A stretch of DNA of 64,000 nucleotides from positions 30,523 to 94,522 of the IMG/VR virus record IMGVR_UViG_3300042898_001429. One strand, 5' to 3'. The notes under the pieces were generated by a model. That model did no database searches. It saw only the letters and a program-made list of their open reading frames with translations, and was not told the DNA's origin. Positions 8,092-16,969 of the stretch are shown here, one piece after another; position 1 is the first letter of the stretch, and every line of letters starts with the position of its first letter. Made by a program: the position numbers and the translations under genes. This stretch comes from a virus.

Positions 8092-9603
8092 TTAGAGGTT
8101 TTCTCGTACGTTGTTACCGCCAACGAATTGGCTGATATTGATTACAATGAATTCGGCAGGGGCTTGTAAAGACACTCCAATTTCAATGTGAACTTCACCT
8201 TGTTCAATTGTGCTATTTGTGTTGTTTGTAGCATCACAAACAATATAGTAAGCATCAGCCGCACTGCGTCCTTTAAGGCCACCCTGTGACCAGAAACTGG
8301 ACAAGAAGTTGGATATACGTGCACTAATTTCTGACCACAAGCGCTCACCGTTTGGCTCAAACACAGCAGATTGTGTAAGTGCATCAACGTTTGCTTTGAT
8401 GAAGTTAAGGCTACGACGGACTGGAACATACTTAGTGATGTCAGTCTTTTTAAGAGTACGAGCACCATTAACGATAACTCCAGCACCAGGAATTGCTTTC
8501 ATGGTGTTGACATTCAATGCATAAAGGTTTCCAATGTCGGATTCTGTAAAGGTTGTGGTAAGACCGAAGCAATTACGAACGTCATACCCATAACCAGCAG
8601 GGGCCTTAGAAACTCCACGCTCGGTATCAACACGGGTATACAATCCAGCAATTGCTCCACCAGGGTAGGTGGTGCGAAGTGCAGCGGTTCCCGAAGTTGC
8701 TGGGTTTGACATTTCCAACATTGGGTAATACACAGCAGCATATGATGAAATGCTATAAGCACTAATGGTGCTTGTAATGGTATTAACGGAAGTTGCAGTA
8801 CTGAGTGGGTCAATAATCAAGAATGAGTTTCCACGATTTTCAACGTAGTTAATTGCACTGTTAATAATTGTTGAGTTTGACTTACCTACAAGGTTAAACA
8901 ATAACTGACCATTAATAGTATTAAAACTGTTAAGGGTTGTAGACCATGCAAGTTGCGTGGCAGCCGAAGTGTCATCTGTAAGACTTTCACCATCGGCACC
9001 CGTTGAAGGGGTCAATGTAGCGTTAGTTACAATATAAGTTGCTCCAGTAAAGTTCTGAAGGTTGGATACTGAAAGGTATGAAGAGTAGTTATTTATAACA
9101 GTTGGGGCATACCGAGAGTCATCTGGGTTCAAACTTAGTTCTGACCAGCGCTCAACTTCTCCGCCGTTATAAACAGCAACAACATTAAAAGTTGGAGTAT
9201 TACCAGCAACTAAGCCAGCGGTAATTGTTACTGAAAGACTATTTCCCCATGTACCAACATTTTTAGCATTTAGTTTAAACAATGTTGTTCCAGCGGAACC
9301 ATTAAATGTTCCTGTAACGTTAACCGTAGCGGGAGTAGCACTAGCGCCTACAACACGAGCAACATAAGCGGTGCGACCACCATTTGCAAAGAAATGGTAA
9401 ACCGAATAGCCTAATTCGTAAGCACTTGAAACATCTCCAAATTGGGCTTTGAATGAGTTCCATGAATCAACAGCCACTGGACTAGTTGGTCCACGAAGTG
9501 CCGTGCCGAGAAAAGCGGCGGCAGTGGTAGTTGGTCCAGTGGCAACCGAGGTCGCAAAAGGACTCTCAGTTACGTAAACACCTGGACTGTTGTATTGGGC
9601 CAT
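8092..9603 (-). CDS. Tail sheath protein
   Basis: A 503-residue contractile sheath subunit. The N-terminus MAQYNSPGVYVTESPFATSV is the 'PGVYvtE' start of phage sheath proteins. The C-terminal domain shows DTERGVSKAPAGYG, the 'rG..kaPAn' signature, followed by VRRSLNFIKANVDAL and a C-terminal strand (HIEIGVSLQAPAEFIVINIS) that links neighbouring subunits. Length is normal for the family. The middle domain is Ser/Thr/Asn-rich and probably surface-exposed. Confidence 0.95.
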   Translation of the reverse strand: MAQYNSPGVYVTESPFATSVATGPTTTAAAFLGTALRGPTSPVAVDSWNSFKAQFGDVSSAYELGYSVYHFFANGGRTAYVARVVGASATPATVNVTGTFNGSAGTTLFKLNAKNVGTWGNSLSVTITAGLVAGNTPTFNVVAVYNGGEVERWSELSLNPDDSRYAPTVINNYSSYLSVSNLQNFTGATYIVTNATLTPSTGADGESLTDDTSAATQLAWSTTLNSFNTINGQLLFNLVGKSNSTIINSAINYVENRGNSFLIIDPLSTATSVNTITSTISAYSISSYAAVYYPMLEMSNPATSGTAALRTTYPGGAIAGLYTRVDTERGVSKAPAGYGYDVRNCFGLTTTFTESDIGNLYALNVNTMKAIPGAGVIVNGARTLKKTDITKYVPVRRSLNFIKANVDALTQSAVFEPNGERLWSEISARISNFLSSFWSQGGLKGRSAADAYYIVCDATNNTNSTIEQGEVHIEIGVSLQAPAEFIVINISQFVGGNNVRENL

Positions 9604-9648
9604 TATAAACTCCTATAGGAAAAGGTAGACGGGGGGAACATTTGGAAG

Positions 9649-10320
9649 TCAGTAATCAATAGTAGCCTTAACTGAAAGGACTTGCTGAGCACCGTACATA
9701 TCTGATGAGGTCAATTCTGCCCCCATCTGTAACGTGTATATTTTGCGGAAAATCCGCTTACGATAACCAGCCTCGGGGTCAAGGAGGTCGGCTGTCGTCC
9801 AGTCCAACAATTCCAAACGACGGTTGGTACCATCGGCTTCAATATTGATGGATGACTTTCGGAAGGGGAAAATCTTCCTAAGAATTGTTGAGGTCAATTG
9901 ACGGTCATGGAGAGCCGTACGACTAAACGTTGAAATCTGATAAACAAGGTCAACAGGTATAAACTCGTTAGTGTGCAACACTTTAAAGTTATTTTTATTA
10001 GTAAAGTTTGACAAATCAGAAGACTCACTGGGCCAGTACGTTACTGCATCAGGTCGTTTTTCCCAGCCCGCAGGGGCACTTGCCCCACCAGCAGTATTGA
10101 AGTAAACCAATTCAGTTTCTGAATGCTGGCGGTTACGGGCATGTACCAAGTCAATCATTTCAATAGTAATGAAAGGGTACGTACGTTCGGTTTCACCTTC
10201 TGGGTAACGAAAGAACACTTGAACTGGACGAGCCACGTCCCTGTCATCATATACATGCAGATTGTTTAAAGCCTTCTTGATGGCTTCATCTTCGGCAAGA
10301 AGGAACCCAGCCCGAGCCAT
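9649..10320 (-). CDS. Neck / tail-completion protein (unrecognised family)
   Basis: A 223-residue protein between the sheath gene and a gp10-like gene. It has DDRDVARPVQVFFRYPEGET near the start and PFITIEMIDLVHARNRQHSE following, and an aromatic C-terminal half. Position between neck and sheath suggests the tail terminator or completion protein that caps the tube and sheath. Its ATG shares one base with the stop of the upstream gene. No motif fixes the role. Confidence 0.6.
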   Translation of the reverse strand: MARAGFLLAEDEAIKKALNNLHVYDDRDVARPVQVFFRYPEGETERTYPFITIEMIDLVHARNRQHSETELVYFNTAGGASAPAGWEKRPDAVTYWPSESSDLSNFTNKNNFKVLHTNEFIPVDLVYQISTFSRTALHDRQLTSTILRKIFPFRKSSINIEADGTNRRLELLDWTTADLLDPEAGYRKRIFRKIYTLQMGAELTSSDMYGAQQVLSVKATIDY

Positions 10321-10739
10321 TAGAAGTTCTCCATAAGGGTACGGCGCAACCTAGAGTTAATTTCTTCAGTGTCTTTATCTTGCTGTTGAAGGATTGTGCC
10401 CCGTAAAAGAGGGGTAGGAGCAAGGTGCCCATTTCCGTATTCCAAGTTCATTGCTCTTTCCTGGGTGGCGTCATCCCCAGAGATTGAGTATGCAAATTGA
10501 CGGTTTTCATGTTCATAAGAAACTGAAATAGAATCGGCAATGTCAGCCCAACCAGTGCCAGATTTACGGGCATTTTCTTGCATTTCATTTTGGGTTTGTT
10601 TAGCCTTAGAGTGGAGTATCTCCATAAGGGTCTTGTCGTATATACGCAAAAGGTTGTCCACATAGTCCACAGCACTCAATGAGCCGTTGAAAATACCACC
10701 AGAACCCTTGGGCGTGTATGTTGAAGAAAAGCCACTCAT
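10320..10739 (-). CDS. HK97 gp10-like neck protein (putative)
   Basis: A 139-residue protein with a central helical run (LHSKAKQTQNEMQENARKSG), then TGWADIADSISVSYEHENRQ and NLEYGNGHLAPTPLLRGTIL. The pattern 'G.R....a..ps...e.G....aP.plr.a' is typical of HK97 gp10-like head-tail joining proteins, which help complete the neck. It follows an intergenic hairpin (10772-10792). Confidence 0.55.
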   Translation of the reverse strand: MSGFSSTYTPKGSGGIFNGSLSAVDYVDNLLRIYDKTLMEILHSKAKQTQNEMQENARKSGTGWADIADSISVSYEHENRQFAYSISGDDATQERAMNLEYGNGHLAPTPLLRGTILQQQDKDTEEINSRLRRTLMENF

Positions 10740-10771
10740 CGGCGGGACTCCAGGGTTCTAGGCGTTGGACC

Positions 10772-10792
10772 CCCTAATGAGCACCATTAGGG
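10772..10792 (-). other. Intergenic hairpin between neck genes
   Basis: CCCTAATG (10772-10779) and CATTAGGG (10785-10792) form an 8-bp stem with a 5-nt loop in the 67-bp gap between two neck genes. No U-tract follows in the direction of transcription, so an mRNA-stability or processing role is as likely as termination. Confidence 0.5.
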
Positions 10793-10806
10793 TTACAACT
10801 ATTTTA

Positions 10807-11343
10807 TCAGGTACCAGGCAACCTTGAAGGCCAAGGCAAATTTTGTGTTGCAAAGGGTGCTGGACCTGTGTCAAAAGGCATTTCTTGGTCAACATAAATT
10901 TCAAGACCTTCAACGACAATAAGGACATCGTCCTTAGCACGCCCTCTTACCTTGTAAGACATCACTGACATATAACGACCATCATATAAAAAGATGTCAT
11001 TTAGATGGTTCCTATACTCAAAAGGGTCACTAATACCTGCTTGACGAAAGTCTTCAATTGATGCCACAACGTTTACAATTTCAACGGGTTGGCGACCTTC
11101 AGGAATTGCACGCTTAGTATCTTCAGACTCTGTGACCATTAAAACAGGGACAACAACACCCGCTTTGTATTTACGACCACTGGCACCATACCCGCCTTCG
11201 TCGTAGACATCATCATATGTAGAGCCTGCACTAGCAGATGCGGCAAATGGTTGATACTCAAACCACATGATAGTTTCACCAACTTGTTGCTGGTACCCAC
11301 GATACTGCTTGCGAATGTGGGCTAGTTCTCTGCGTACATCCAT
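10807..11343 (-). CDS. Head-closure / neck protein (unrecognised)
   Basis: A 178-residue protein in the neck cluster. It begins MDVRRELAHIRKQYRGYQQQ and has a beta-rich middle (KAGVVVPVLMVTESEDTKRA) and a second strand-rich part around YMSVMSYKVRGRAKDDVLIV. These sizes and the order (connector, closure, gp10-like, terminator) fit a head-closure protein. Its ATG shares a base with the stop of the upstream connector gene. No catalytic residues are seen. Confidence 0.5.
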   Translation of the reverse strand: MDVRRELAHIRKQYRGYQQQVGETIMWFEYQPFAASASAGSTYDDVYDEGGYGASGRKYKAGVVVPVLMVTESEDTKRAIPEGRQPVEIVNVVASIEDFRQAGISDPFEYRNHLNDIFLYDGRYMSVMSYKVRGRAKDDVLIVVEGLEIYVDQEMPFDTGPAPFATQNLPWPSRLPGT

Positions 11344-12146
11344 TACAAGAACGTGTTGGTCGTGTAACCACTAGGTGGGTCCATATCAATAAAGATATCC
11401 TCACGCAACGGTTCATCTGGAGCAGTGATGAGGATGTGACCTTCTGTGTCATCAGCAAAGATGCGCTCAATGGGACCATAATCCCCAAGTTCTTTGGCTT
11501 TGAACAATGGTACGTAACGGTTAGTAGTGCGAGACACACGGCGAAGGCTGAACTGTTCAATACGCTCAGGACCAATATTGAGGTTATTGGCGTGCTTACG
11601 GTACTCAATTTCCCATGCTTGGCAGAGGTTCTGGAGCATACGAAAACGAGAACTAGCAGGGATGTGTACGGACTCTGAGGTCATTACATCAATGTCACGG
11701 GCATACTCAGTCATAAGAGCCTGTAGAGCCTCTACAAGCGCTCCCAGACCCACTACGTCCAACACAGCGGCTGATGCCTGCTCTAAAGGTACGGCAATGG
11801 TTGGGGTATGGAAGTTAATTGAACGTTCTGAGTAAAATTGAAGGTCTTCAGGAAGAATCCACTCATAGTAATATCCTTCCACCATAATCTTTGTCCCCGC
11901 TGTAGGGGTGGTTGCCATACGTAAAATACCGTTACGTGCATCCAGGCTGTACTGGCTAGTAGTTAATTCCGTTGCGCTGGCACCAGTAGTGCTAGCAATC
12001 CACAAAGTAGTACTATCAACATTAGTTTGTCCTAGTTCGTAAGTGCGTCCAATGGCATCAAAAGACACCTGAAAGAATTTAGGGAAGTCACGAAGGTAGT
12101 TTCGTGCCAATTGCATTGTGTGTTCAAGGGGAGTCAAAGTAGCCAT
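11343..12146 (-). CDS. Head-tail connector / adaptor protein (putative)
   Basis: A 267-residue protein starting MATLTPLEHTMQLARNYLRD. It combines a beta-rich N-terminal half (SQYSLDARNGILRMATTPTA, a 'sY.lD...G.i.f...P..g..v...Y.y' pattern common in neck proteins) with a helical C-terminal half (FRMLQNLCQAWEIEYRKHAN). The order relative to portal and tail genes supports a connector that sits below the portal. Exact family not recognised. Confidence 0.55.
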   Translation of the reverse strand: MATLTPLEHTMQLARNYLRDFPKFFQVSFDAIGRTYELGQTNVDSTTLWIASTTGASATELTTSQYSLDARNGILRMATTPTAGTKIMVEGYYYEWILPEDLQFYSERSINFHTPTIAVPLEQASAAVLDVVGLGALVEALQALMTEYARDIDVMTSESVHIPASSRFRMLQNLCQAWEIEYRKHANNLNIGPERIEQFSLRRVSRTTNRYVPLFKAKELGDYGPIERIFADDTEGHILITAPDEPLREDIFIDMDPPSGYTTNTFL

Positions 12147-12154
12147 AGTCTATT

Positions 12155-12316
12155 TTACTGGTCTCCAGAGCCTGCGCCTGGGATAGTGTCTTGGGCAGGT
12201 TGGTTTACCTGTGGCTGGGTTTCACGATAACGGCGTGCCATAACGCCACGGACACGTGTTATGTCACTTACAGTACCTGTAGGTCTAGATATGGGGCGTT
12301 CTAAATCAGTCACCAT
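12155..12316 (-). CDS. Small hypothetical protein (53 aa)
   Basis: A 53-residue frame that fills the gap between the connector gene and the small Zn protein, starting MVTDLERPISRPTGTVSDIT and ending in a Gly/Pro-rich tail. It overlaps the end of the upstream gene by 7 bp and stops 8 bp before the connector ATG, so coding potential is supported mainly by tight packing. No known fold; the tail looks disordered. Confidence 0.6.
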   Translation of the reverse strand: MVTDLERPISRPTGTVSDITRVRGVMARRYRETQPQVNQPAQDTIPGAGSGDQ

Positions 12317-12552
12317 AATTCCTTTGGACACGCAGAATGTAACAATTTAACTTTAGCAGGCATAAAGCAATGGCACAAAGAGCACTGCTTGGTAACCATG
12401 AGTTCGGGGCAGGATTCACATATAGATAAACGATTATCTGCTGTTTCAGTATCTACATACTCAGTCTCAGGGTTCAGAAAATCTAAAGGAGAGACGTTGC
12501 CTTGTTCTTGCTGTGCAAGGTTTTTAGCCTTCCACTCTTGCCATAGGCTCAT
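12310..12552 (-). CDS. Small Cys-rich (Zn-binding) protein
   Basis: An 80-residue protein starting MSLWQEWKAKNLAQQEQGNV; this ATG overlaps the upstream stop (ATGA) and is preferred to a longer frame. The C-terminal half carries CESCPEL, CSLCHCFMPAK and HSACPKE, enough Cys/His for one or two zinc sites. Similar short 'CesCp...C..CgC.m..K' proteins accompany neck genes of other myophages and may help assembly. Role unknown. Confidence 0.65.
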   Translation of the reverse strand: MSLWQEWKAKNLAQQEQGNVSPLDFLNPETEYVDTETADNRLSICESCPELMVTKQCSLCHCFMPAKVKLLHSACPKELW

Positions 12553-12755
12553 TGCTGTCCCCCATGGAGCCGTTCTACAACTTTTGTAAACTTTTCCCCG
12601 TCCCATTCAGACCCGTATGCCAAATCTTTATCATGTAAAACAAACGTAGGATTTGAAAAGTATGCAGACACCATCAAATCACGCATATTTCCTGTTTTTG
12701 GAATAGGGATGCTAAAAGCAATATCTCCCTCAACAATTACAACAATATAGTCCAT
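12549..12755 (-). CDS. Small hypothetical protein (68 aa)
   Basis: A 68-residue protein, MDYIVVIVEGDIAFSIPIPK at its start, with a strand-rich N-terminus and a short charged C-terminus (WDGEKFTKVVERLHGGQQ). It is coupled to the following Zn-protein gene by a 4-bp ATGA overlap and preceded by a 21-bp gap. Not recognised. Confidence 0.6.
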   Translation of the reverse strand: MDYIVVIVEGDIAFSIPIPKTGNMRDLMVSAYFSNPTFVLHDKDLAYGSEWDGEKFTKVVERLHGGQQ

Positions 12756-12776
12756 TTAATAATCCTTTAAAAGTTT

Positions 12777-13859
12777 TTAAGAAAAGTAAGGATATCCATC
12801 ACATTTTGAGTCTGTCCAATAGTAAGTACCTGTCAATGGGCATTGGATTACACGGTAGGACACACCGTAGGAACAATTACTACCACATGAGTAGCAAATG
12901 TTGTAGTCACCAAAAAATTTAAGATATGGGTTAAAAGCAACATTGTAAACGTAGACCCAACGGTTATCGGCACTTCCATAACCATACCGTTCCATCCATA
13001 AGTTCCAACCCTCATACAAACCAGATGCATCTTGAAGGCTAAAACGGTCAGTACAACTACCTGTGTTGGTCCAATCAGTGACAATATGTTCGGTACACCC
13101 TGATTTAGTAATATATTCTTGGTATTGGTCTTGACCGTTGCATCCGCCACCGCAACCGACAGTTCTATTACGTGTTTGAAGGGCAGACCAGCCATTAGTG
13201 CTAGCCGCTTTACACTCACATGCTCTTTCTGTACAAGTAGTCTCAGAAACTACGTTATATGGAGAGGTGGGTTCGCATCCACTTTTTGTGTAAGTTGTTG
13301 TAGTAACTGTTTTTCTTCCGCATGTTCCGCAGTCTGCATCAACACTTGAAGAAGACGAACCCCATCCTGTGCCACCATTGGCAACAGTACGACAATCTAA
13401 AGGCGTTGTAACGTTTCTAACCGTTGGGATATCACTAGTACCTGCGGAGTTTGTTGCTGATAAATAGTAATTATAAGTAGTGTTTTCCACTAACCCAGTA
13501 ATAGTGGATGTTACATCTTGAGATGTAGCACCTGTAAGGGCAGTAAGTTCTGTGCCTGCGGTATACGCACTATCCGCATTCTTTTTGTAATAGAAACGAG
13601 GAGTAGCGGAAAGGTTGTTAGGGTCAACTGCACCATTAGCAGTAATCCTGTCAAATGCAGATGATGAACCAGCGGCAGTGGTAACTACTGGTCTGTTGTT
13701 CCAAACCTCAACCCACCCTGAGCCATTGTGTGCAAAAACCTTTTTAGCGTAAGACCACACGCTTGGGGAGGTACAGTACCTGACGTCAGCCCAAGCAGTA
13801 AAAGCACTAGCGCCAGTTGCAAAACCTTTGGGAGGTTTATTTAGGTCTGTAGCAGGCAT
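12777..13859 (-). CDS. FN3 plus Cys-rich fibre- or decoration-like protein
   Basis: A 360-residue protein. Residues about 55-150 look like a fibronectin type III domain: RPVVTTAAGSSSAFDR, TSTITGLVENTTYNYYLSAT and NSAGTSDIPTVRNVT are the usual strand patterns. The second half contains about 18 cysteines, including DADCGTCGRK, TTCTERACECK, VGCGGGCNG and NICYSCGSNC, with a repeated TKSGC element. Disulfide-rich modules are unusual in phage structural proteins. It lies between neck and capsid genes, so head decoration or a neck whisker is plausible. Confidence 0.6.
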   Translation of the reverse strand: MPATDLNKPPKGFATGASAFTAWADVRYCTSPSVWSYAKKVFAHNGSGWVEVWNNRPVVTTAAGSSSAFDRITANGAVDPNNLSATPRFYYKKNADSAYTAGTELTALTGATSQDVTSTITGLVENTTYNYYLSATNSAGTSDIPTVRNVTTPLDCRTVANGGTGWGSSSSSVDADCGTCGRKTVTTTTYTKSGCEPTSPYNVVSETTCTERACECKAASTNGWSALQTRNRTVGCGGGCNGQDQYQEYITKSGCTEHIVTDWTNTGSCTDRFSLQDASGLYEGWNLWMERYGYGSADNRWVYVYNVAFNPYLKFFGDYNICYSCGSNCSYGVSYRVIQCPLTGTYYWTDSKCDGYPYFS

Positions 13860-13862
13860 CTG

Positions 13863-14660
13863 CTAAACCTGAATGTAGACGTCGCCAGCCGCTCCAGTAG
13901 GCGGAGTGGCAGAAGTTCCTACGGTAACGTTTCCAACAGTTGGCCTGCCTGTAATACCTGTCCATGGGGCAGCCGTGGCTGTACCAGTAAGGTTTGCTGT
14001 GATAGTTCCAGCAGAAAAGTTGCCACTTCCATCACGCTGAACAATATTATTAGCAGTATTAGTAGTGGATACTGCTACATACTCAGCAACGTTTTCCCAC
14101 ATACTTGAGGTGGTTTTAATGTATACCTGAGATTGCCCAGTACTAGAAGATACTGAAGTGTTGATGTAGATGTCACCAACAGTGCCAAGGCTAGAACCTG
14201 GGGCACCAACTCCAGTACGAATGTGATTACTTGGCGTAGTAATACGCTTATCAATAATACGTGCTTCAGTAATAATGTCAGTAGTTCCAGCAGCACGGTA
14301 TACCGAGGCAAGGAATACGTCACCAGCAGACAGTGGTGGGAATGTAGGGTTAGAACCACCATAGGCAGTACCATCACGCTTAGTTATGGTTCCAACGGAG
14401 TTTACTACTACAAGGTCAAAACGAGCCGACCCAGAACTACCCTGTCCTAGAGAAAGGGTAGTAGATGCAACAGTGAAGTAAGCGCCATTAGAAACGACTT
14501 CACCAGCAGCAATTGTTACTGTCTGGTCAGAGTTAGCAGATACAGCACAACCAGAAATGACACCAGTTCTGCGGTCACCTAGGGCTACGAAATCACCACT
14601 ATCAGGCTCAGATTGGTCTATTACCGAGGCGTCAGGAGCATTGGGGATTCTATAACCCAT
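13863..14660 (-). CDS. Head-fibre / decoration-like protein (putative)
   Basis: A 265-residue Ser/Thr/Gly-rich protein, MGYRIPNAPDASVIDQSEPD at its start, with a beta-rich core (SDQTVTIAAGEVVSNGAYFT and SARFDLVVVNSVGTITKRDG). This is a fold often found at the base of fibres and in receptor-binding adaptors. The C-terminus ends in VGTSATPPTGAAGDVYIQV, a repeat also seen in the middle of the protein (GVGAPGSSLGTVGDIYINTS). Gene order next to capsid genes suggests an outer head fibre. Confidence 0.5.
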   Translation of the reverse strand: MGYRIPNAPDASVIDQSEPDSGDFVALGDRRTGVISGCAVSANSDQTVTIAAGEVVSNGAYFTVASTTLSLGQGSSGSARFDLVVVNSVGTITKRDGTAYGGSNPTFPPLSAGDVFLASVYRAAGTTDIITEARIIDKRITTPSNHIRTGVGAPGSSLGTVGDIYINTSVSSSTGQSQVYIKTTSSMWENVAEYVAVSTTNTANNIVQRDGSGNFSAGTITANLTGTATAAPWTGITGRPTVGNVTVGTSATPPTGAAGDVYIQV

Positions 14661-14668
14661 TATTTACC

Positions 14669-14905
14669 TCAGAGAGTATCGTAGATGTTTCCGTGCGCCT
14701 TCAGGTGTGTGAAGAGGTCGGAAGGGATGTTGTAGGTTTTGCCTTCTTCAAAGTCATAAACCTTGCTGCCCCAATACATTGTCCAGGTGCCTTTAACACG
14801 GGCACGCTTTTGGTCGGACTCTGGTGCTGGTGCGGGGGTTGCAATAACTTCTTCCGTATCGGAAATAGGTTCTGCAAATACATTTGTTGTTCGGGTGGTA
14901 GCCAT
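14669..14905 (-). CDS. Small capsid-associated protein (putative)
   Basis: A 78-residue protein just downstream of the major capsid gene and its hairpin. The N-terminal half is Thr/Pro/Ala-rich and probably disordered. The C-terminal half, GTWTMYWGSKVYDFEEGKTY then NIPSDLFTHLKAHGNIYDTL, resembles the small folded domain often encoded next to capsid genes. An SD (AGGAG) precedes the ATG. Head-completion or decoration role inferred from position only. Confidence 0.6.
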   Translation of the reverse strand: MATTRTTNVFAEPISDTEEVIATPAPAPESDQKRARVKGTWTMYWGSKVYDFEEGKTYNIPSDLFTHLKAHGNIYDTL

Positions 14906-14943
14906 TTATAACTCCTAGTTATGTGTATGTGTGTGTTGGTGAA

Positions 14944-14971
14944 ATGGTGAGGGGCCGAAACCCCTCACCAT
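14944..14971 (-). terminator. Strong hairpin after the major capsid gene
   Basis: A perfect 11-bp stem: ATGGTGAGGGG (14944-14954) pairs with CCCCTCACCAT (14961-14971) around a 6-nt loop. Read on the minus strand the 3' arm is followed by TTTC. It lies 18 bp after the capsid stop codon, where a partial terminator would raise capsid mRNA relative to downstream genes. Confidence 0.75.
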
Positions 14972-14988
14972 CATATCTCACTCCTTTA

Positions 14989-16077
14989 TCAGGAGATTGA
15001 ACCACCGAGTGTGTTAATAAGTACACGGGATTCTGCGGTGATAACACCGAAGCCCCAAATTGCGTACCAAGCAAGTCCATGCTCACGACCAAAGTCAATG
15101 ACGCCACCGTCACGGAGTTCCACTGGCAATGCAATGGCTTGTCCGAAGGCGTTGTCACCAATCATGATGGCTGAGTATGAGTTTGCTGAAGGCTCTTGAG
15201 CACCAGCAAGTCCTGTGTTGATGTCAACAACGCCTGAACCAAGCGCTGAAGTCTTCAAAACCTGGGTGGTTTCAATGAATACTACGTCATAGAGACGACC
15301 AATTTCACCGAGCATAAAGTTACCTGGAGCGGCATACTTTGTTACTTCAATGAATTCAGGCCAGTCACGGATTGAACGGCTTTGTGATGGGTGAACGAAA
15401 CAAACGTAAGTGTCGCCAAGGCGAGGAATGTTTTGTCCAGCAAGCACTTCAACTGCGTCCTTGATGGAAGCAGGTGACATGTAGCCAGGTGATGCAGAAG
15501 CACCAAGGGTACCTGCATCATAAGGTGAGATAGCACCACGAGTGGTAGCCGCTGTACGACCAAACACTACGTTTGGTGCAACTGCTGCGCCTCCACCGAA
15601 AGGGATACCTGCGGAATAAAGGGTGTTACGAGCCTGAGCGTCCATTGACTGCGCCATGTGGCGACCAAGGAGACGAGAAGCAGACGCCATGACGTCATCA
15701 AATGATGCATTGAGCAACAATTCGGTGACAGCCGTAGCCTGACCCTGTTCCTTAACAGTGATTTGGATTTGGCTAGCGGAAAGAGCCACTGGCTCCATAC
15801 GCACACCTTCAGTTAGTTGTGCACCAACCTGCTCATCAACCGAAAGGTTGTTGTAACGCATGAAGTTAATAGTGAGACCTGGCATAACGCCCAGTTCCGT
15901 CTTCTTGACGGCAAACTGTTCAAAGCGAAGCACTGGCATCGCTTGGAAAAGGATTTCTTTTGACCAGATAGTCTGGATTGCTGGGCTGAGTGTTGCATCA
16001 CTTGAGTAGCCTGTGGTCGTAATTGACCCAAGACCTGCTCCTGTAATAGCACCACCGACGGGACCTGGAAGGGCCAT
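14989..16077 (-). CDS. Major capsid protein (HK97 fold, N4 gp56-like)
   Basis: A 362-residue protein located after the scaffold gene. MPVLRFEQFAVKKTELGVMP and GLTINFMRYNNLSVDEQVGA resemble the N-terminal arm and E-loop region of N4 gp56-family capsid proteins. HPSQSRSIRDWPEFIEVTKY followed by IGRLYDVVFIETTQVLK matches the conserved P-domain ('hp....l..d..f......g.ig...g..v.es'). A GGAGG SD precedes the ATG and an 11-bp hairpin follows the stop. HK97-fold subunits form the icosahedral shell. Confidence 0.88.
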   Translation of the reverse strand: MALPGPVGGAITGAGLGSITTTGYSSDATLSPAIQTIWSKEILFQAMPVLRFEQFAVKKTELGVMPGLTINFMRYNNLSVDEQVGAQLTEGVRMEPVALSASQIQITVKEQGQATAVTELLLNASFDDVMASASRLLGRHMAQSMDAQARNTLYSAGIPFGGGAAVAPNVVFGRTAATTRGAISPYDAGTLGASASPGYMSPASIKDAVEVLAGQNIPRLGDTYVCFVHPSQSRSIRDWPEFIEVTKYAAPGNFMLGEIGRLYDVVFIETTQVLKTSALGSGVVDINTGLAGAQEPSANSYSAIMIGDNAFGQAIALPVELRDGGVIDFGREHGLAWYAIWGFGVITAESRVLINTLGGSIS

Positions 16078-16111
16078 AGTGTTATCCTCCGTGGATAGGG
16101 GTTGTTATGTT

Positions 16112-16921
16112 TTAGTACCGACCCCTACGAGAGGGGGTGGCGTTCATGAGCCGTTCACGCATCTTTGCATACTGTTCCATTGGCATATTCCGAATATCTT
16201 CGGCTGTAAGCGTTTGGTATTCCGTTTGATTTTCCATAGGCCCAGTGGGGGGTGACGTTGGCGACACTCCCCTCAAACGACCCTGCTGTTGCTGAGTCGC
16301 TTGTTGGATTGATTCAATAATAGCATTACTTCTCTCACGAAGCACGGCGATTGAGTTTTCAATTTCTTCTTCGCTGTTTCCTGCGACCAAGTCAATGAGT
16401 TCAGGGATAATTGCTTCCTGCTCATCGTTCACTCGGCGTTGACGATATGAGGTCAGTGCCTGCAATGCACGCTCTTTTTCAAGGAGTGCTTCTTGCTGGG
16501 AACGCTGGCGCTCAATTTCATCAAAGCGGGTCTTATAATCTTGCTCAATCTGAGACAACTTTACGTTGAACTCATCTTCACGCTTGAGCAGAAGTTCTTT
16601 TGCACTGAGTTCAGATACTTCTCGTTCCCGAATAAGTTCTGATTCCTTGCTTGCACGCATTTCGGCTTCTTTTTGAGCAGCCTCACGCTCTTGAGCAATC
16701 AAGTTCATTTGCTCTTCCATCGCTTTTACACGTGTATCTGCGTCTTCAAGACGCTTGTACATCTTGTCTTTTTCCTGCTTGCGGATTGACTCAACGTCAT
16801 CCTCAGTAAAAGTCTTGGATGGATTCTTTTTCATTGCGTCCTCAACGAACTGCTCCACTTGTGGAGAGTCTACTGGAACGGAAATAATGTCCCCTTCGGG
16901 GACGTTGCTACGGTTTGCCAT
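16112..16921 (-). CDS. Capsid scaffolding protein
   Basis: A 269-residue, highly charged, Gln/Glu-rich protein between portal and capsid genes. Residues about 40-150 are a long predicted coiled coil (KRLEDADTRVKAMEEQMNLI and REREVSELSAKELLLKREDE). The C-terminal end (EQYAKMRERLMNATPSRRGRY) is basic, as in scaffolds that bind capsid through a basic helix. No protease domain is visible, and no separate prohead protease was recognised nearby. Confidence 0.85.
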   Translation of the reverse strand: MANRSNVPEGDIISVPVDSPQVEQFVEDAMKKNPSKTFTEDDVESIRKQEKDKMYKRLEDADTRVKAMEEQMNLIAQEREAAQKEAEMRASKESELIREREVSELSAKELLLKREDEFNVKLSQIEQDYKTRFDEIERQRSQQEALLEKERALQALTSYRQRRVNDEQEAIIPELIDLVAGNSEEEIENSIAVLRERSNAIIESIQQATQQQQGRLRGVSPTSPPTGPMENQTEYQTLTAEDIRNMPMEQYAKMRERLMNATPSRRGRY

Positions 16922-16969
16922 AGGATTTACCTCATTTGTTTGGCGGATTGGAACTTGTTTTGTTTACTT

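Noticed and set aside
8142-8813. Minus-strand frames in a second register over the sheath gene
   Set aside because: Out-of-frame shadows of the sheath protein with no independent signals.
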